Below, one piece after another: positions 49,915-60,860 of a stretch of 64,000 bases of DNA. The DNA is from Streptomyces chartreusis. Its GTDB lineage: Bacteria > Actinomycetota > Actinomycetes > Streptomycetales > Streptomycetaceae. Position numbers and translations under genes: made by a program. Under the pieces are notes generated by a model, which saw nothing but the letters and a program-made list of their open reading frames with translations, was not told the origin of the DNA and did no database searches. The first letter of the stretch is position 1. The number at the start of each line of letters is the position of its first letter. The stretch is from contig NZ_CP023689.1 in the NCBI RefSeq assembly GCF_008704715.1, forward strand, positions 4,340,001 to 4,404,000, written 5' to 3'.

Positions 49915-50834
49915 GTGGATCCGACGGTCATCGGCACGAAAATCGCGTCCGGTCTGGTCGGCCCGCTGGTGAAAAGACTGTTCGTGCAGGCAGGACCGGG
50001 TGCCGGCCTGGTCGACAAGCCCGTACGGCTGTCGGCGCTGGTGTCGTTCCGGGGCGAGAAGCGCAGGCTCGGCGACAAGGAGTTACGCAGACTCGTCCGC
50101 GAGCTGGTTACAGCGATGTCACCGTGTCCGGAGACTTCAGCCCGGCCCAGATCCGGGGCTGTCTCGACGGGCAGAAGCTCCGGAGTCTGGAACTACGCCG
50201 CGGATCCGTCACCAACCTGGGTTTCCTCGGGACGTATCAGAACCTTCGCCGACTCCATCTCCAGGACTGTCCGGAGATCTCGTCGCTCGCGTCGCTCCAC
50301 GGGACACCTCTGCGCATCCTCATCCTGAACGACCTCCCCGCCCTGACGGACATCAGCTCCATGCGCGCGCTCGCCGGGACACCGCTTGAGTGCCTCTTCC
50401 TGCCTCCGAACGCGCGCGACCTCTCCGTTCTGGCCGAGTTCCCCTCGCTGACCGAACTCCGGCTCATGCTGAACAACCCCATCAGCCAGGAGGACTGGCG
50501 GTACGTCACATCCCTACCGCAGCTGGACAGCCTGTTCCTGAATCCCGGCGAACTCACGAGTCTCGCCTCGAAAGGCATCCGGCTGGAGAAACCGACGTCG
50601 GTGAGTCTGGCCGTCGAGGACAGGTCATCGGCCGATCTACGGGACGCCGTCACCGTGTTCCCCGGGATGACCAGCCTGAATGTGCACTTCGCCGAGGAGC
50701 TCGACCTGGCCCCGCTGTCCGCCCATCCCCGGCTGAAAAGGGTGAACACATTCACCGCACGTGTTCTCAACGCCGCCGAACTTCCCGCCACCATCCACCT
50801 TGTGGCACCGGCCCCGCCACACGGCGATGAGTGA
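49915..50834 (+). pseudogene. internally deleted, frameshifted NACHT/LRR gene
   Basis: A GTG with GGGGGAGG upstream opens a frame coding 65 residues (VDPTVIGTKIASGLVGPLVK... SFRGEKRRLGDKELRRLV) that match the N-terminus of the intact NACHT protein encoded at 51666. After about 50109 similarity jumps, in a different frame, to leucine-rich repeats (LRSLELRRGSVTNLGFLGTY, LRRLHLQDCPEISSLASLHG, LRILILNDLPALTDISSMRA) like its C-terminus. The whole NACHT ATPase is missing, so this is a deletion derivative. A GTG at 50124 could start an LRR-only protein of 236 residues. Codon 57 is TTA. Confidence 0.8.
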
Positions 50835-50969
50835 TCGCGCAACATCATGTGACGCACACCTCTAGCGACTTACCCTCCAGTAACCTTACCGTTCCCCTCA
50901 CGCCACCCCCACCCACGAACATGCACGCGACAACAACAGAGCGCACGTGACGTGAGAGGAACCCCCCAC

Positions 50970-51605
50970 ATGACGCTTCGCCAGCCCTGGGCGCGCCGTA
51001 TAGCGGTCGGCACTGTTTCCGCGGCCGCCCTCGTGGCCCTCGCGGTCCCCGCCGAAGCGGCCACGGCCGCGAGCACCTCGACCACCGCCACCGCCACCGC
51101 GGCGGCCGAGGATGTGGACTACGACACCTGGCAGCAGGACTGCAAGGCGGTCATGAACCAGGCGCTGCCCTATCTGAAGCAGCGGATCGCCGGCACCAAG
51201 CCGGGTGAGAAGCAGGCGATCGTCTTCGACATCGACAACACCACCCTGGAGACGGACTTCGGCTTCAGCTACCCGCAGCCGGCCAACAAGCCGGCCCTGG
51301 AGGTCGCCAAGTACGCCCAGGAGCACGGCGTCTCGGTGTTCTTCGTGACGGCACGCCCGGGCATCATCGCCGGGGTGACCGACTACAACCTCAAGCACGT
51401 CGGCTACAAGGTCTCCGGCCTGTACGTGCGCGGCTTCTTCGACCTGTTCAAGAACGTCGCCGACTACAAGACGGCCCAGCGCGTCGACATCGAGAACAAG
51501 GGCTACACGATCATCGCGAACATCGGCAACAGCGCCACCGACCTGTCGGGCGGCCACGCCGAGAAGACGTACAAGCTGCCGGACTACGACGGGCAGCTTT
51601 CCTGA
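50970..51605 (+). CDS. secreted HAD-family acid phosphatase (class B/III type)
   Basis: 211 residues; GAGAGGA before the ATG at 50970. Signal peptide MTLRQPWARRIAVGTVSAAA... with cleavage after AEA near residue 28. HAD motif I is IVFDIDNTTLE (DxDxT), motif II FFVTARPG. Motifs III/IV are less typical (DYKTAQRVDIENKGYTIIAN, IGNSATDLSGGHA). Such enzymes release phosphate from organic monoesters outside the cell. It sits between the NACHT remnant and the intact NACHT gene on the same strand with its own ribosome binding site. It is probably an older resident, not part of the NACHT unit. Confidence 0.87.
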   Translation: MTLRQPWARRIAVGTVSAAALVALAVPAEAATAASTSTTATATAAAEDVDYDTWQQDCKAVMNQALPYLKQRIAGTKPGEKQAIVFDIDNTTLETDFGFSYPQPANKPALEVAKYAQEHGVSVFFVTARPGIIAGVTDYNLKHVGYKVSGLYVRGFFDLFKNVADYKTAQRVDIENKGYTIIANIGNSATDLSGGHAEKTYKLPDYDGQLS

Positions 51606-51665
51606 CCCGTCCCTCCAACTCCGGGTAGTCTCACCCCCGTTCGCACGGTCACGGGGGTGAGGCGA

Positions 51666-54600
51666 ATGGAGCCCGCAGTACTGGGCAGTCGGCTAGCGTC
51701 CGGACTGGTCGGTCCGCTGGTGCGCAAACTGTTCGTCCAGGACGCCCCCGGCGCGGGGATGGTCGACAAGCCCGTACGCTTGACGGACCTCGTGTCCTTC
51801 CGGGGCGAGAAGCGCACCCTCGGTGAGAAGGAAGTCCGCAAACTCGCCGCCAAGCTGGTGGCGGAGGCCGTGGCCTCGCCCGGCGAGCGGCCGTTCCCGC
51901 CTGACGAGGAAGCGGCCGTCTCCGACACGCTCGCCCTTCGGCTGCTCGCCCTGGGTGACCTGGAGATGGACGACGTCCAGGCAGTACGACTGGGCAGTCA
52001 CGAACTCGCCCAGAAGCTTCATCGTCGGGCCACTCCCCCGGACGGCCTGTCCGGGGACGCCTGCGTCTTTCTCGACTCGGCGACACAGTGGGCGTGCCTG
52101 CACATCCTGGAGTTCTTCACCCGCCGCTCCACGTTCGTAGCCCGGACCCTCGTGGAGCACAGCCGCGTTCACTCCGAACTGATCGCCCGCGTCAACGAGT
52201 TGCTCGCCCGCACCCCACGCCCCGACGCCCGGGACACCGCCTTCGAACGCCGCTATCTGCCTTACATGGTGGAGCAACACAACCACATCACCATCTACGG
52301 CATCGACCTGCGCGACTCCCCCGACCGCTGGCCCCTCGAAGTCGCGTATCTGAGTCTGGAGGCGACTCGGGACGAAGAGCGGGCGGCTTCGGGGAGCCGC
52401 CCCGACAGCACCTTCAGCGTTCACCTCCCCGCCGAGGAAGCCCTCCTGGACCACGACTGCGTGCTGCTGCGCGGGGACGCCGGTTCGGGCAAGACGACCC
52501 TGGTGCAATGGCTCGCCGTGACCGCCGTCCGCAACGGGGACCGGGTCCCGTACGTTCTTCCGCTGCGCACCCTGATCCGCGCGGGCGCGCTGCCGACACC
52601 CGAGCGTTTCCTCGGTGCGGTGAGCTGCCCCCTGGCGCCGCCGGATGGCTGGGTCGAGCGGGTGCTGACCGCCAAACGCGCGCTGGTCCTGGTTGACGGA
52701 CTGGATGAGATCCCCGACGCAGACCGGCACCGGACCCGTGCCTGGCTCCTGGGGCTGATCCATGCCTTCCCCGGCAACCAGTGGCTCCTGACCTCGCGCC
52801 CCACAGCCGTACGCCCCGACTGGCTCACCGCCGAAGGGTTCCGCGAGCTGGTCCTCGCTCCGATGCGCCGGAGCGAGGTGACCACATTCGTACGCCGGTG
52901 GCACGCGGCGGCGCAAGCTCCCGAGTACCAGGGGCCGCTGTTGGACGCGCTGCGCACCAAGCGGGACCTGGCGAGGCTCGCCACCAACCCGCTCATGTGC
53001 GGTCTGATCTGCGCCCTCCACCGAGAGAGGCGCGGATATCTGCCCATTAGCCGCCAGGAGTTGTACGACGCCGCCCTGTCTATGCTGCTGGCCCGCAGGG
53101 ACCGGGAACGGGGCATGGGAGTTCCCGACGGCATCGACCTCGGCCAGGCGGCCCGCTCGGAACTGCTGCGGCGCATCGCCTACGCACTGATCCTGAGCAG
53201 CCGTACCGAGATGGAGCAAGAGGCGGCAGAAGCGGTCGTGGAGCGCGCCCTCCCCAGCATCGCGACGCCTTCAAGTCGGCACGATGCCACGACGATCTTT
53301 CGCCATCTCCTATTACGCAGCGGCCTGTTGCGCGAACCGGCACCGAACATCGTGGACTTCGTGCACCGCACCTTCCAGGACTACCTGGGCGCGCTGGCAG
53401 CCGTGGAGGAAGGCCACATCGATGTACTGGTGAGCCGTGCCCACGATCCGCAGTGGGAGGACGTAATCCGCATGGCTGTGGCACACGCCCGGCCGCATGA
53501 ACGGGCCGGCCTCATCAGAAAGCTGCTGTCCCTCGCCCACACGCGCACCGACCTGCTGGCTCTGGCCTGCCTGGAGCATGCGACATCCCTGGACCCACAG
53601 GTGCGCACGGAGGTCGAGGAACGGACGGCGCTGTTGATTCCGCCCCAGACCAAGGCTGAGTCCCGGGTACTCGCGGAGGCCGGTGGCCCACTCATCCTGG
53701 AACTGCTGCCAGGGCCTGAGGGCCTCTCCGCCGCGGAGGCAGCTGAGGTGACCCGCACGGCGGCGCTGGTGGGAACCGACGGGGCGCTGCCCGTCCTGAA
53801 AAGCTTCCGGAGTCACCCCGACCTCGCGGTGCGCGCGCAACTCGTGGCGGCCTGGGGTCAGTTCGACGCCGCGGAGTACGCCGACGAGGTCTTGGCGCAC
53901 GTCGACGCGAGCGATCTGTTCCTCACTGTGCGGGAGGACGCGCAGCTCCGCGCCCTGGCCCGACTGGGCCCCCGTCCCTGGGTCCGCTTCAACGGGCCGC
54001 GCGACCCGGCGGCGCTCCTCTCGGCGCTGGACAGGGAAGTCCTGAGCCATCTGGTGGTCTACGACAACGCCCGGCTGACCGACCTGGCCTTCCTGGCGTC
54101 CCTGCCCGAACTGAGCTATCTGCATCTGCACCGTTGCCCCGGCATCACCGACCTCTCACCGCTCGCTGCCACCGGGCTGAGCGAACTGCATCTGTGCTGG
54201 GACCGTCGCGGCGCCCCGATGATCGGCCTGGACCGATGCACGGGGCTCAGCCGCCTGGGAATCGACGGAGAACTCTCGTGGGGCGTCCCCCTCTCCGAGT
54301 TCCTGCCCACCGCAGCACCCCTCGAGTTTCTCTTCCTCTCCCAGGGTGCGGTGGAGAGCAGGGGGTTGCAGGACATCGGCCGGTGGCCGACGCTGCGAAC
54401 GCTGAGTCTGGGGCCGGAGCCGGGGCGGCTGTGGCGAAGGGACTGGGAAGCGATCGCAGAGCTGCCTCGGCTCAGTCGGCTGTTTCTGCACGCATCGCTG
54501 CTGGACCGTATCGATGACGCCCCGCAAATGCCCGGGATCGAAGTCCTGCGGGTCACCCAGCTGATGGGCAGAGAGCAGTTGCACAGGCTCGCCCGGTGCT

Positions 54601-54713
54601 TCCCTGGCGTCCGTCAGGTCACCCTGGCAGCCGCATCGGATCGGTTCCTCAACGACGAGTGGTACGCAGATGTCTTCCCAGATGCGGAGATCGTCGTGGA
54701 GCCCCGCTCCTGA
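51666..54713 (+). CDS. NACHT-domain STAND NTPase with C-terminal leucine-rich repeats (bacterial NLR-like)
   Basis: 1015 residues; ATG at 51666 with GGTGAGG upstream (a GTG three codons earlier is possible). Residues 1-245 form a helical N-terminal effector-type domain of the NACHT-associated helical class (LGSRLASGLVGPLVRKLF). NACHT ATPase about 250-560: Walker A GDAGSGKTT (270-278), Walker B VLVDGLDE (341-348), LLTSRP sensor, then WH-like FVHRTFQDYLGALAAVEEG. A HEAT-like helical part follows, then LRRs at about 775-1000. Bacterial NACHT proteins are known antiphage sensors. Codon 550 is TTA, so translation should need bldA tRNA. No partner gene overlaps it; a hairpin ends it. Confidence 0.9.
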   Translation: MEPAVLGSRLASGLVGPLVRKLFVQDAPGAGMVDKPVRLTDLVSFRGEKRTLGEKEVRKLAAKLVAEAVASPGERPFPPDEEAAVSDTLALRLLALGDLEMDDVQAVRLGSHELAQKLHRRATPPDGLSGDACVFLDSATQWACLHILEFFTRRSTFVARTLVEHSRVHSELIARVNELLARTPRPDARDTAFERRYLPYMVEQHNHITIYGIDLRDSPDRWPLEVAYLSLEATRDEERAASGSRPDSTFSVHLPAEEALLDHDCVLLRGDAGSGKTTLVQWLAVTAVRNGDRVPYVLPLRTLIRAGALPTPERFLGAVSCPLAPPDGWVERVLTAKRALVLVDGLDEIPDADRHRTRAWLLGLIHAFPGNQWLLTSRPTAVRPDWLTAEGFRELVLAPMRRSEVTTFVRRWHAAAQAPEYQGPLLDALRTKRDLARLATNPLMCGLICALHRERRGYLPISRQELYDAALSMLLARRDRERGMGVPDGIDLGQAARSELLRRIAYALILSSRTEMEQEAAEAVVERALPSIATPSSRHDATTIFRHLLLRSGLLREPAPNIVDFVHRTFQDYLGALAAVEEGHIDVLVSRAHDPQWEDVIRMAVAHARPHERAGLIRKLLSLAHTRTDLLALACLEHATSLDPQVRTEVEERTALLIPPQTKAESRVLAEAGGPLILELLPGPEGLSAAEAAEVTRTAALVGTDGALPVLKSFRSHPDLAVRAQLVAAWGQFDAAEYADEVLAHVDASDLFLTVREDAQLRALARLGPRPWVRFNGPRDPAALLSALDREVLSHLVVYDNARLTDLAFLASLPELSYLHLHRCPGITDLSPLAATGLSELHLCWDRRGAPMIGLDRCTGLSRLGIDGELSWGVPLSEFLPTAAPLEFLFLSQGAVESRGLQDIGRWPTLRTLSLGPEPGRLWRRDWEAIAELPRLSRLFLHASLLDRIDDAPQMPGIEVLRVTQLMGREQLHRLARCFPGVRQVTLAAASDRFLNDEWYADVFPDAEIVVEPRS

Positions 54714-54753
54714 GCCTTTCGGAGCGAGGGTCCCGGAACTGAGCAGGCATACC

Positions 54754-54787
54754 AAAGGGGCCGGTGCTCGGAAGCACCGGCCCCTTT
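54754..54787. terminator. bidirectional terminator between NACHT gene and clpC
   Basis: A 14-bp stem (AAAGGGGCCGGTGC / GCACCGGCCCCTTT) with a 6-nt loop lies between convergent genes. Confidence 0.9.
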
Positions 54788-54809
54788 CAGCTGGTGAGGC
54801 TGGGGAGGC

Positions 54810-57335
<2,526 letters not shown>

Positions 57336-57645
57336 CGTTAATCGCTCCTCAGAGCGGTCAGGCAGTGGGGGGAACTTCCCCTCCCTGTCCTTCCGCAGCT
57401 TAGTCCCGCAAGCGGGGACCGCTCATTCCAACTGCCGACACCGTCGATGGCCTCCTGACCCCGAACGCCGACATCTGCTCCAACCCGATGGTGCGAGACG
57501 ATGTTCCCGCAGGCCAGGCAGTTACCCTCACCATCAGTACGCCGATGGCGAACGTGAGACTCACTGTCCTGCGTGTCGCCCCCTCCCACTAGGGATGTCT
57601 TACCCGCTGGGACTGACACTCCATGCCGCGCCCCCCGGTTCCCTC

Positions 57646-57659
57646 CGCTACGGGCGAAC
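57646..57659 (-). promoter_or_regulatory. candidate ClgR operator upstream of clpC
   Basis: On the minus strand GTTCGC-CCGTA-GCG matches the ClgR consensus GTTCGC-N5-GCG exactly. It lies about 310 bp before the clpC start. ClgR activates clpP1P2, clpC1 and lon in Streptomyces (established). The site also lies about 105 bp upstream of the divergent gene at 57766. Confidence 0.7.
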
Positions 57660-57765
57660 AACCTTGCGCCACCCCACACCCCCGCACGCCCCCTGTTTCG
57701 ACACGCTGCGCATCCGTCAGCGCACCCAGCGTAACCCGCACGCCCATTCGGCGGTTGCTCTTGGC

Positions 57766-58566
57766 ATGGTCGGCACCCGTCCCTCGATCACCACGGACAT
57801 CGCTGCGATCCCCTTCCCCCGTCGGCCGCTCGATCCGAGCGGTCAGGTCCGGCGGTGGTACGAGAACGAACTGGACTGGCCGGTGGTGCCCACGGCCCCC
57901 GGATCCCCGCCGGCCCTAAGGGTGGGTCTGCGCTTCGACGTCCTGGACGTCCCGGCCGAGGCGGGCCGTGCGGCCCTGCGCCATCTCGGGCCGTACTCCC
58001 CGGTGGCCGTCCAGGGCGACCGGATGCGGCTGCTCGTCGCGGCGGGCTGCGCGGAGGAGGTGCCGGGGGTGCTGGCCTGGCTGGAGTGGGGGGCGCTGCC
58101 GCTGGACCTGACGGCGCTCGGCGAGGGCGACCTCATGGAGGCGCCGCTGCCCGCGCGGGCGATCGGGACGTCTGCGGCCGTATGGCATTCGGCCTGGCAT
58201 CGCACCGGTGAGGTGCGGCCGTCGGCTTTCGTACGGCACCGCGCCGACGAACCGGGTCCGGTCGGGGCGGCCGTACGGCGACCCGTCGATGCCGGACCGA
58301 GGGGGGCCGTACGGCGTGCGGGGCTGTCGGGGCCCGGTGATGTGCGGCCGCTTCCCCTGGGCCGCTCCGGTGCCGTGCAGGGGGCCGCCGTGTGGCTGCG
58401 GCCCCCCGAGCCTGGGGGCGAGGTCGAGGCCTCGCTGCCGACGTTGTCGGCCCTCGGGGGCGGTGGGGGCGCCCCCGATCTCGTGCGGGTTGTGGACACG
58501 GTGGCGTCGCACTGCCACCGCCTGCGGCTGAAGCGCGTGTACGCCCGGCCGCCGGCCCGTCCATAG
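57766..58566 (+). CDS. uncharacterised conserved actinobacterial protein
   Basis: 266 residues from the ATG at 57766 (MVGTRPSITTDIAAIPFPRR); the longer frame upstream runs through the clpC promoter and is not coding-like. Residues 1-150 (RRWYENELDWPVVPTAPGSP, then PALRVGLRFDVLDVPAEAGR) faintly recall the N-terminal fold of bifunctional DNA primase/polymerases, without their acidic motif. The middle (RRPVDAGPRGAVRRAGLSG) is low-complexity. No catalytic motif and no transmembrane helix. It diverges from clpC and converges with lsr2. I do not recognise a function. Confidence 0.7.
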   Translation: MVGTRPSITTDIAAIPFPRRPLDPSGQVRRWYENELDWPVVPTAPGSPPALRVGLRFDVLDVPAEAGRAALRHLGPYSPVAVQGDRMRLLVAAGCAEEVPGVLAWLEWGALPLDLTALGEGDLMEAPLPARAIGTSAAVWHSAWHRTGEVRPSAFVRHRADEPGPVGAAVRRPVDAGPRGAVRRAGLSGPGDVRPLPLGRSGAVQGAAVWLRPPEPGGEVEASLPTLSALGGGGGAPDLVRVVDTVASHCHRLRLKRVYARPPARP

Positions 58567-58597
58567 GCCTGTTCCGTGGATCAGGCTTTGCCCTGGA

Positions 58598-58933
58598 TCA
58601 GGCGTTGGCCTTCTCGTATGCCTCACGAATGGACGCGGGAACACGGCCGCGGTCGTTGACCTCGTAGCCGTTCTCCTTGGCCCACGCGCGGATCTGTGCG
58701 GTGTCCTGGCTGCCACCGGAAGCGGCGCGCGCCTTTCCACGACCACCCGAAGCGCGGCCTCCGGTACGACGACCGCCCTTCACGTAAGGGTCGAGAAGGC
58801 CACGGAGCTTGTCCGCATTGGCAGTCGTGAGATCGATCTCGTACGTCTTGCCGTCCAGCGCGAACGTCACGGTCTCGTCCGCCTCGCCGCCGTCGAGGTC
58901 GTCGACAAGAAGGACCTGAACCTTCTGTGCCAC
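58598..58933 (-). CDS. lsr2: nucleoid-associated xenogeneic silencer Lsr2
   Basis: 111 residues from GTG with AAAGGA upstream (an ATG five codons earlier is in frame). The N-terminal oligomerisation domain is KVQVLLVDDLDGGEADETVT and TYEIDLTTANADKLR. A basic Gly-rich linker follows, then the C-terminal DNA-binding domain with the RGR AT-hook-like motif (WAKENGYEVNDRGRVPASIR). Lsr2 coats AT-rich DNA and silences horizontally acquired and specialised-metabolite genes in Streptomyces. The promoter contains a palindrome (59008-59019). Confidence 0.97.
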   Translation of the reverse strand: MAQKVQVLLVDDLDGGEADETVTFALDGKTYEIDLTTANADKLRGLLDPYVKGGRRTGGRASGGRGKARAASGGSQDTAQIRAWAKENGYEVNDRGRVPASIREAYEKANA

Positions 58934-58997
58934 CGGATTTCCTTTCATCGATAACTTGAGGGCCTGGGGTCTGCGGCGTCCGCCGTTTCGCCGTCCC

Positions 58998-59026
58998 CTG
59001 TTATATGCAGTACTGCAGTACGTCGG
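58998..59026 (-). promoter_or_regulatory. lsr2 promoter with palindrome in the spacer
   Basis: On the minus strand -35 TTCCGA (59021-59026) and -10 TATAAC (58998-59003) flank a 17-bp spacer that holds the 12-bp palindrome GTACTGCAGTAC (59008-59019) and a tandem TACTGCA. It begins about 65 bp before the lsr2 start. A protein bound there would block RNA polymerase. Confidence 0.55.
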
Positions 59027-59180
59027 AAAGCAAACCGCTTTTGCTGGAAAAACACAAACCCCCGGGAGAGACCCACAGCCCGGGCACCGTCCGGAAACAT
59101 GCGCGTTTCGGACATAGGGCACCTGGGCACGGCCTGTCGGGCGGAATACACCTTGCGGATCCTTGGAGGATCCTTCGCGA

Positions 59181-59744
59181 TCACAGATGCAGAAGCATCC
59201 GGCTGTTGCCCAAGGTGTTCGGTTTCACTCGTTCGAGACCGAGGAACTCCGCCACGCCCTCGTCATAGGAACGCAGCAGCTCCGCGTAGACATCGGTGTC
59301 CACCGGCGTCTCACCGATCTCGACGAAGCCGTGCTTGCTGAAGAAGTCCTCTTCGAAGGTCAGACAGAAAACGCGTCGAACGCCGAGCCAGCGAGCGGTG
59401 TGCAGCAACTTCTCCAGCAACTGGTGACCGACGCCGGCGCCCTTCAGACCTGGCTTCACCGCGAGAGTGCGCACTTCCGCCAGGTCTTCCCACATCACGT
59501 GCAGCGCACCGCAGCCGACGACCTCGCCGTTGTCGTCACGTTCGGCGACCCAGAACTCCTGGATGTCCTCGTAAAGCGTCACCGTGGCTTTGTCGAGCAG
59601 GATGCGCCGGCGGACGTACTCGTCAAGGAGACGACGTACCGACGGGACATCGCTGGTACGGGCCCGTCGGACGGTGATGGCTTTTGAGCTGACTTCTGGG
59701 CTCTCGGCCGAGGGAGTCCCGGTCGAGTGGCTCTCTGCTGACAT
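59181..59744 (-). CDS. GNAT acetyltransferase, short ArgA-type (N-acetylglutamate synthase-like)
   Basis: 187 residues. The GNAT core spans about residues 22-165: ITVRRARTSDVPSVRRLLDE, LHVMWEDLAEVRTLAVKPGL, the acetyl-CoA loop GLKGAGVGHQLLEKLL, and RRVFCLTFEEDFFSKHGFVE. This is the stand-alone amino-acid N-acetyltransferase type, like mycobacterial ArgA (Rv2747), which makes N-acetylglutamate for arginine synthesis. The N-terminal 20 residues are Ser-rich. It starts 9 bp after the BlaI-type gene on the same strand, so they are co-transcribed. Confidence 0.85.
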   Translation of the reverse strand: MSAESHSTGTPSAESPEVSSKAITVRRARTSDVPSVRRLLDEYVRRRILLDKATVTLYEDIQEFWVAERDDNGEVVGCGALHVMWEDLAEVRTLAVKPGLKGAGVGHQLLEKLLHTARWLGVRRVFCLTFEEDFFSKHGFVEIGETPVDTDVYAELLRSYDEGVAEFLGLERVKPNTLGNSRMLLHL

Positions 59745-59753
59745 GAGCGGACG

Positions 59754-60392
59754 CTATCGCCCGTCGGGCTCCTGTGCTGAGCCGGGGTTCTCGCCTGCGG
59801 TATCCGGCCGGGTATCGGTGCCGGTATGCGGGGCGGGGGTTTGGGAGCGCCGGGTTTGGGAGCGGCGGGTTTGGCCGCGGGCGGTATCGGAACGGGCAGT
59901 ATCGGAACCGCGGGTATCGGCGTTGTCGCTATCGGTGCTGGTATCGGTGCTGCCGGTATCGACGCGGCCGGTATCGGTGTCCGTTACGGCGCGGGTATCG
60001 GACGACGCCGTCGGCGGGGGTTCGAGGGTTTCCGGGACCTGGACGATGCGTACGGCGTCCCGCAGGGCCTGGCGCTGTTCCTCGCTCATCATGCCGAAGA
60101 AGGCGACGAGTGCGGCGGCGGGGTTGTCACTCTGCGACCAGGCGTCGTTCATGAGGGCCGCGGAGTACGCGGCTCGGGTGGAGACCGCCTCATATCGATA
60201 GGCCCGGCCTTCCGCTTCGCGGCGTACCCAGCCCTTCTGATGGAGATTGTCCAAAACGGTCATGACCGTTGTGTACGCGATGGACCGTTCCTGCTGGAGA
60301 TCTTCCAGGACTTCTCGAACGGTCACCGGGCGGTTCCACTTCCACACCCGCGTCATGACCGCGTCTTCGAGTTCTCCCAATGGGCGAGGCAC
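59754..60392 (-). CDS. BlaI/MecI-type transcriptional repressor with repetitive tail
   Basis: 212 residues from GTG (VPRPLGELEDAVMTRVWKW). The winged helix covers residues 1-75: PVTVREVLEDLQQERSIAYT, TVMTVLDNLHQKGWVRREAE. A dimer helix follows to about residue 115 (FFGMMSEEQRQALRDAV). The last 80 residues are Asp/Thr/Ser/Arg-rich repeats (TDTDTGRVDTGSTDTSTD, RRSQTRRSQT). No BlaR1-type sensor protease gene is adjacent. It is the first gene of a unit with the acetyltransferase. Confidence 0.87.
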   Translation of the reverse strand: MPRPLGELEDAVMTRVWKWNRPVTVREVLEDLQQERSIAYTTVMTVLDNLHQKGWVRREAEGRAYRYEAVSTRAAYSAALMNDAWSQSDNPAAALVAFFGMMSEEQRQALRDAVRIVQVPETLEPPPTASSDTRAVTDTDTGRVDTGSTDTSTDSDNADTRGSDTARSDTARGQTRRSQTRRSQTPAPHTGTDTRPDTAGENPGSAQEPDGR

Positions 60393-60549
60393 AGTTCAGC
60401 ACAATAGTGGGAGTTACGGTTGTTCGCGTGCCGGACGTGCAGTTTCTCTGGCAAACGAGAACAAAAAGGGCGTACGACTCGGAAAGCGCGAGGCTTGGAG
60501 TCGTACGCCGTTGTGCATGCCGCCGCCGACCGGGAGGCGGCGGCCGATG

Positions 60550-60729
60550 TCAGGCGTCCTTGGCTGCGGAGGCCTGCCGGGCGCCCTCCGCCCGCGCGAG
60601 GGCGGCGTCCACGACGGCGTCCTCCTTGGCCTTGTTGGCTCCGCCCTGGGTCTTCACGATCACTCGGATCACACCGATGAAGAAGACGGCCATGACGGCC
60701 GGGGGGAGGAGTGCGGAGACGTAGTCCAT
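60550..60729 (-). CDS. small conserved membrane protein (59 residues)
   Basis: M-D-Y-V start at 60729. One hydrophobic helix near the N-terminus (ALLPPAVMAVFFIGVIRVIV) is followed by a charged Ala/Glu/Lys/Arg-rich cytoplasmic helix (KAKEDAVVDAALARAEGARQ). It was found by direct translation of the minus strand. Compact, well-biased coding, probably conserved in Streptomyces. Function unknown. Confidence 0.75.
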   Translation of the reverse strand: MDYVSALLPPAVMAVFFIGVIRVIVKTQGGANKAKEDAVVDAALARAEGARQASAAKDA

Positions 60730-60860
60730 GCGTCCAGGGTAGCCAGGGGGGTGGGGGGTTCCGGCGGTGGGTGCCGGGGTGGGCGGCCGCCTGGTGTGCG
60801 TGGGCGGCCGCCCGGGTGCGGGTGTGGTCCGAGTGGTGCGGCCACGTGATGGGGGCTTCT

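Noticed and set aside
50970..51605. HAD phosphatase as an effector of the NACHT system
   Set aside because: It has a clear secretion signal and its own ribosome binding site and is not coupled to the NACHT gene, so a joint cytoplasmic role is unlikely.
59774..60154. Plus-strand open frame of Tyr/Arg/Gly repeats
   Set aside because: Antisense of the repetitive tail of the BlaI-type gene; the apparent repeat protein is a shadow.
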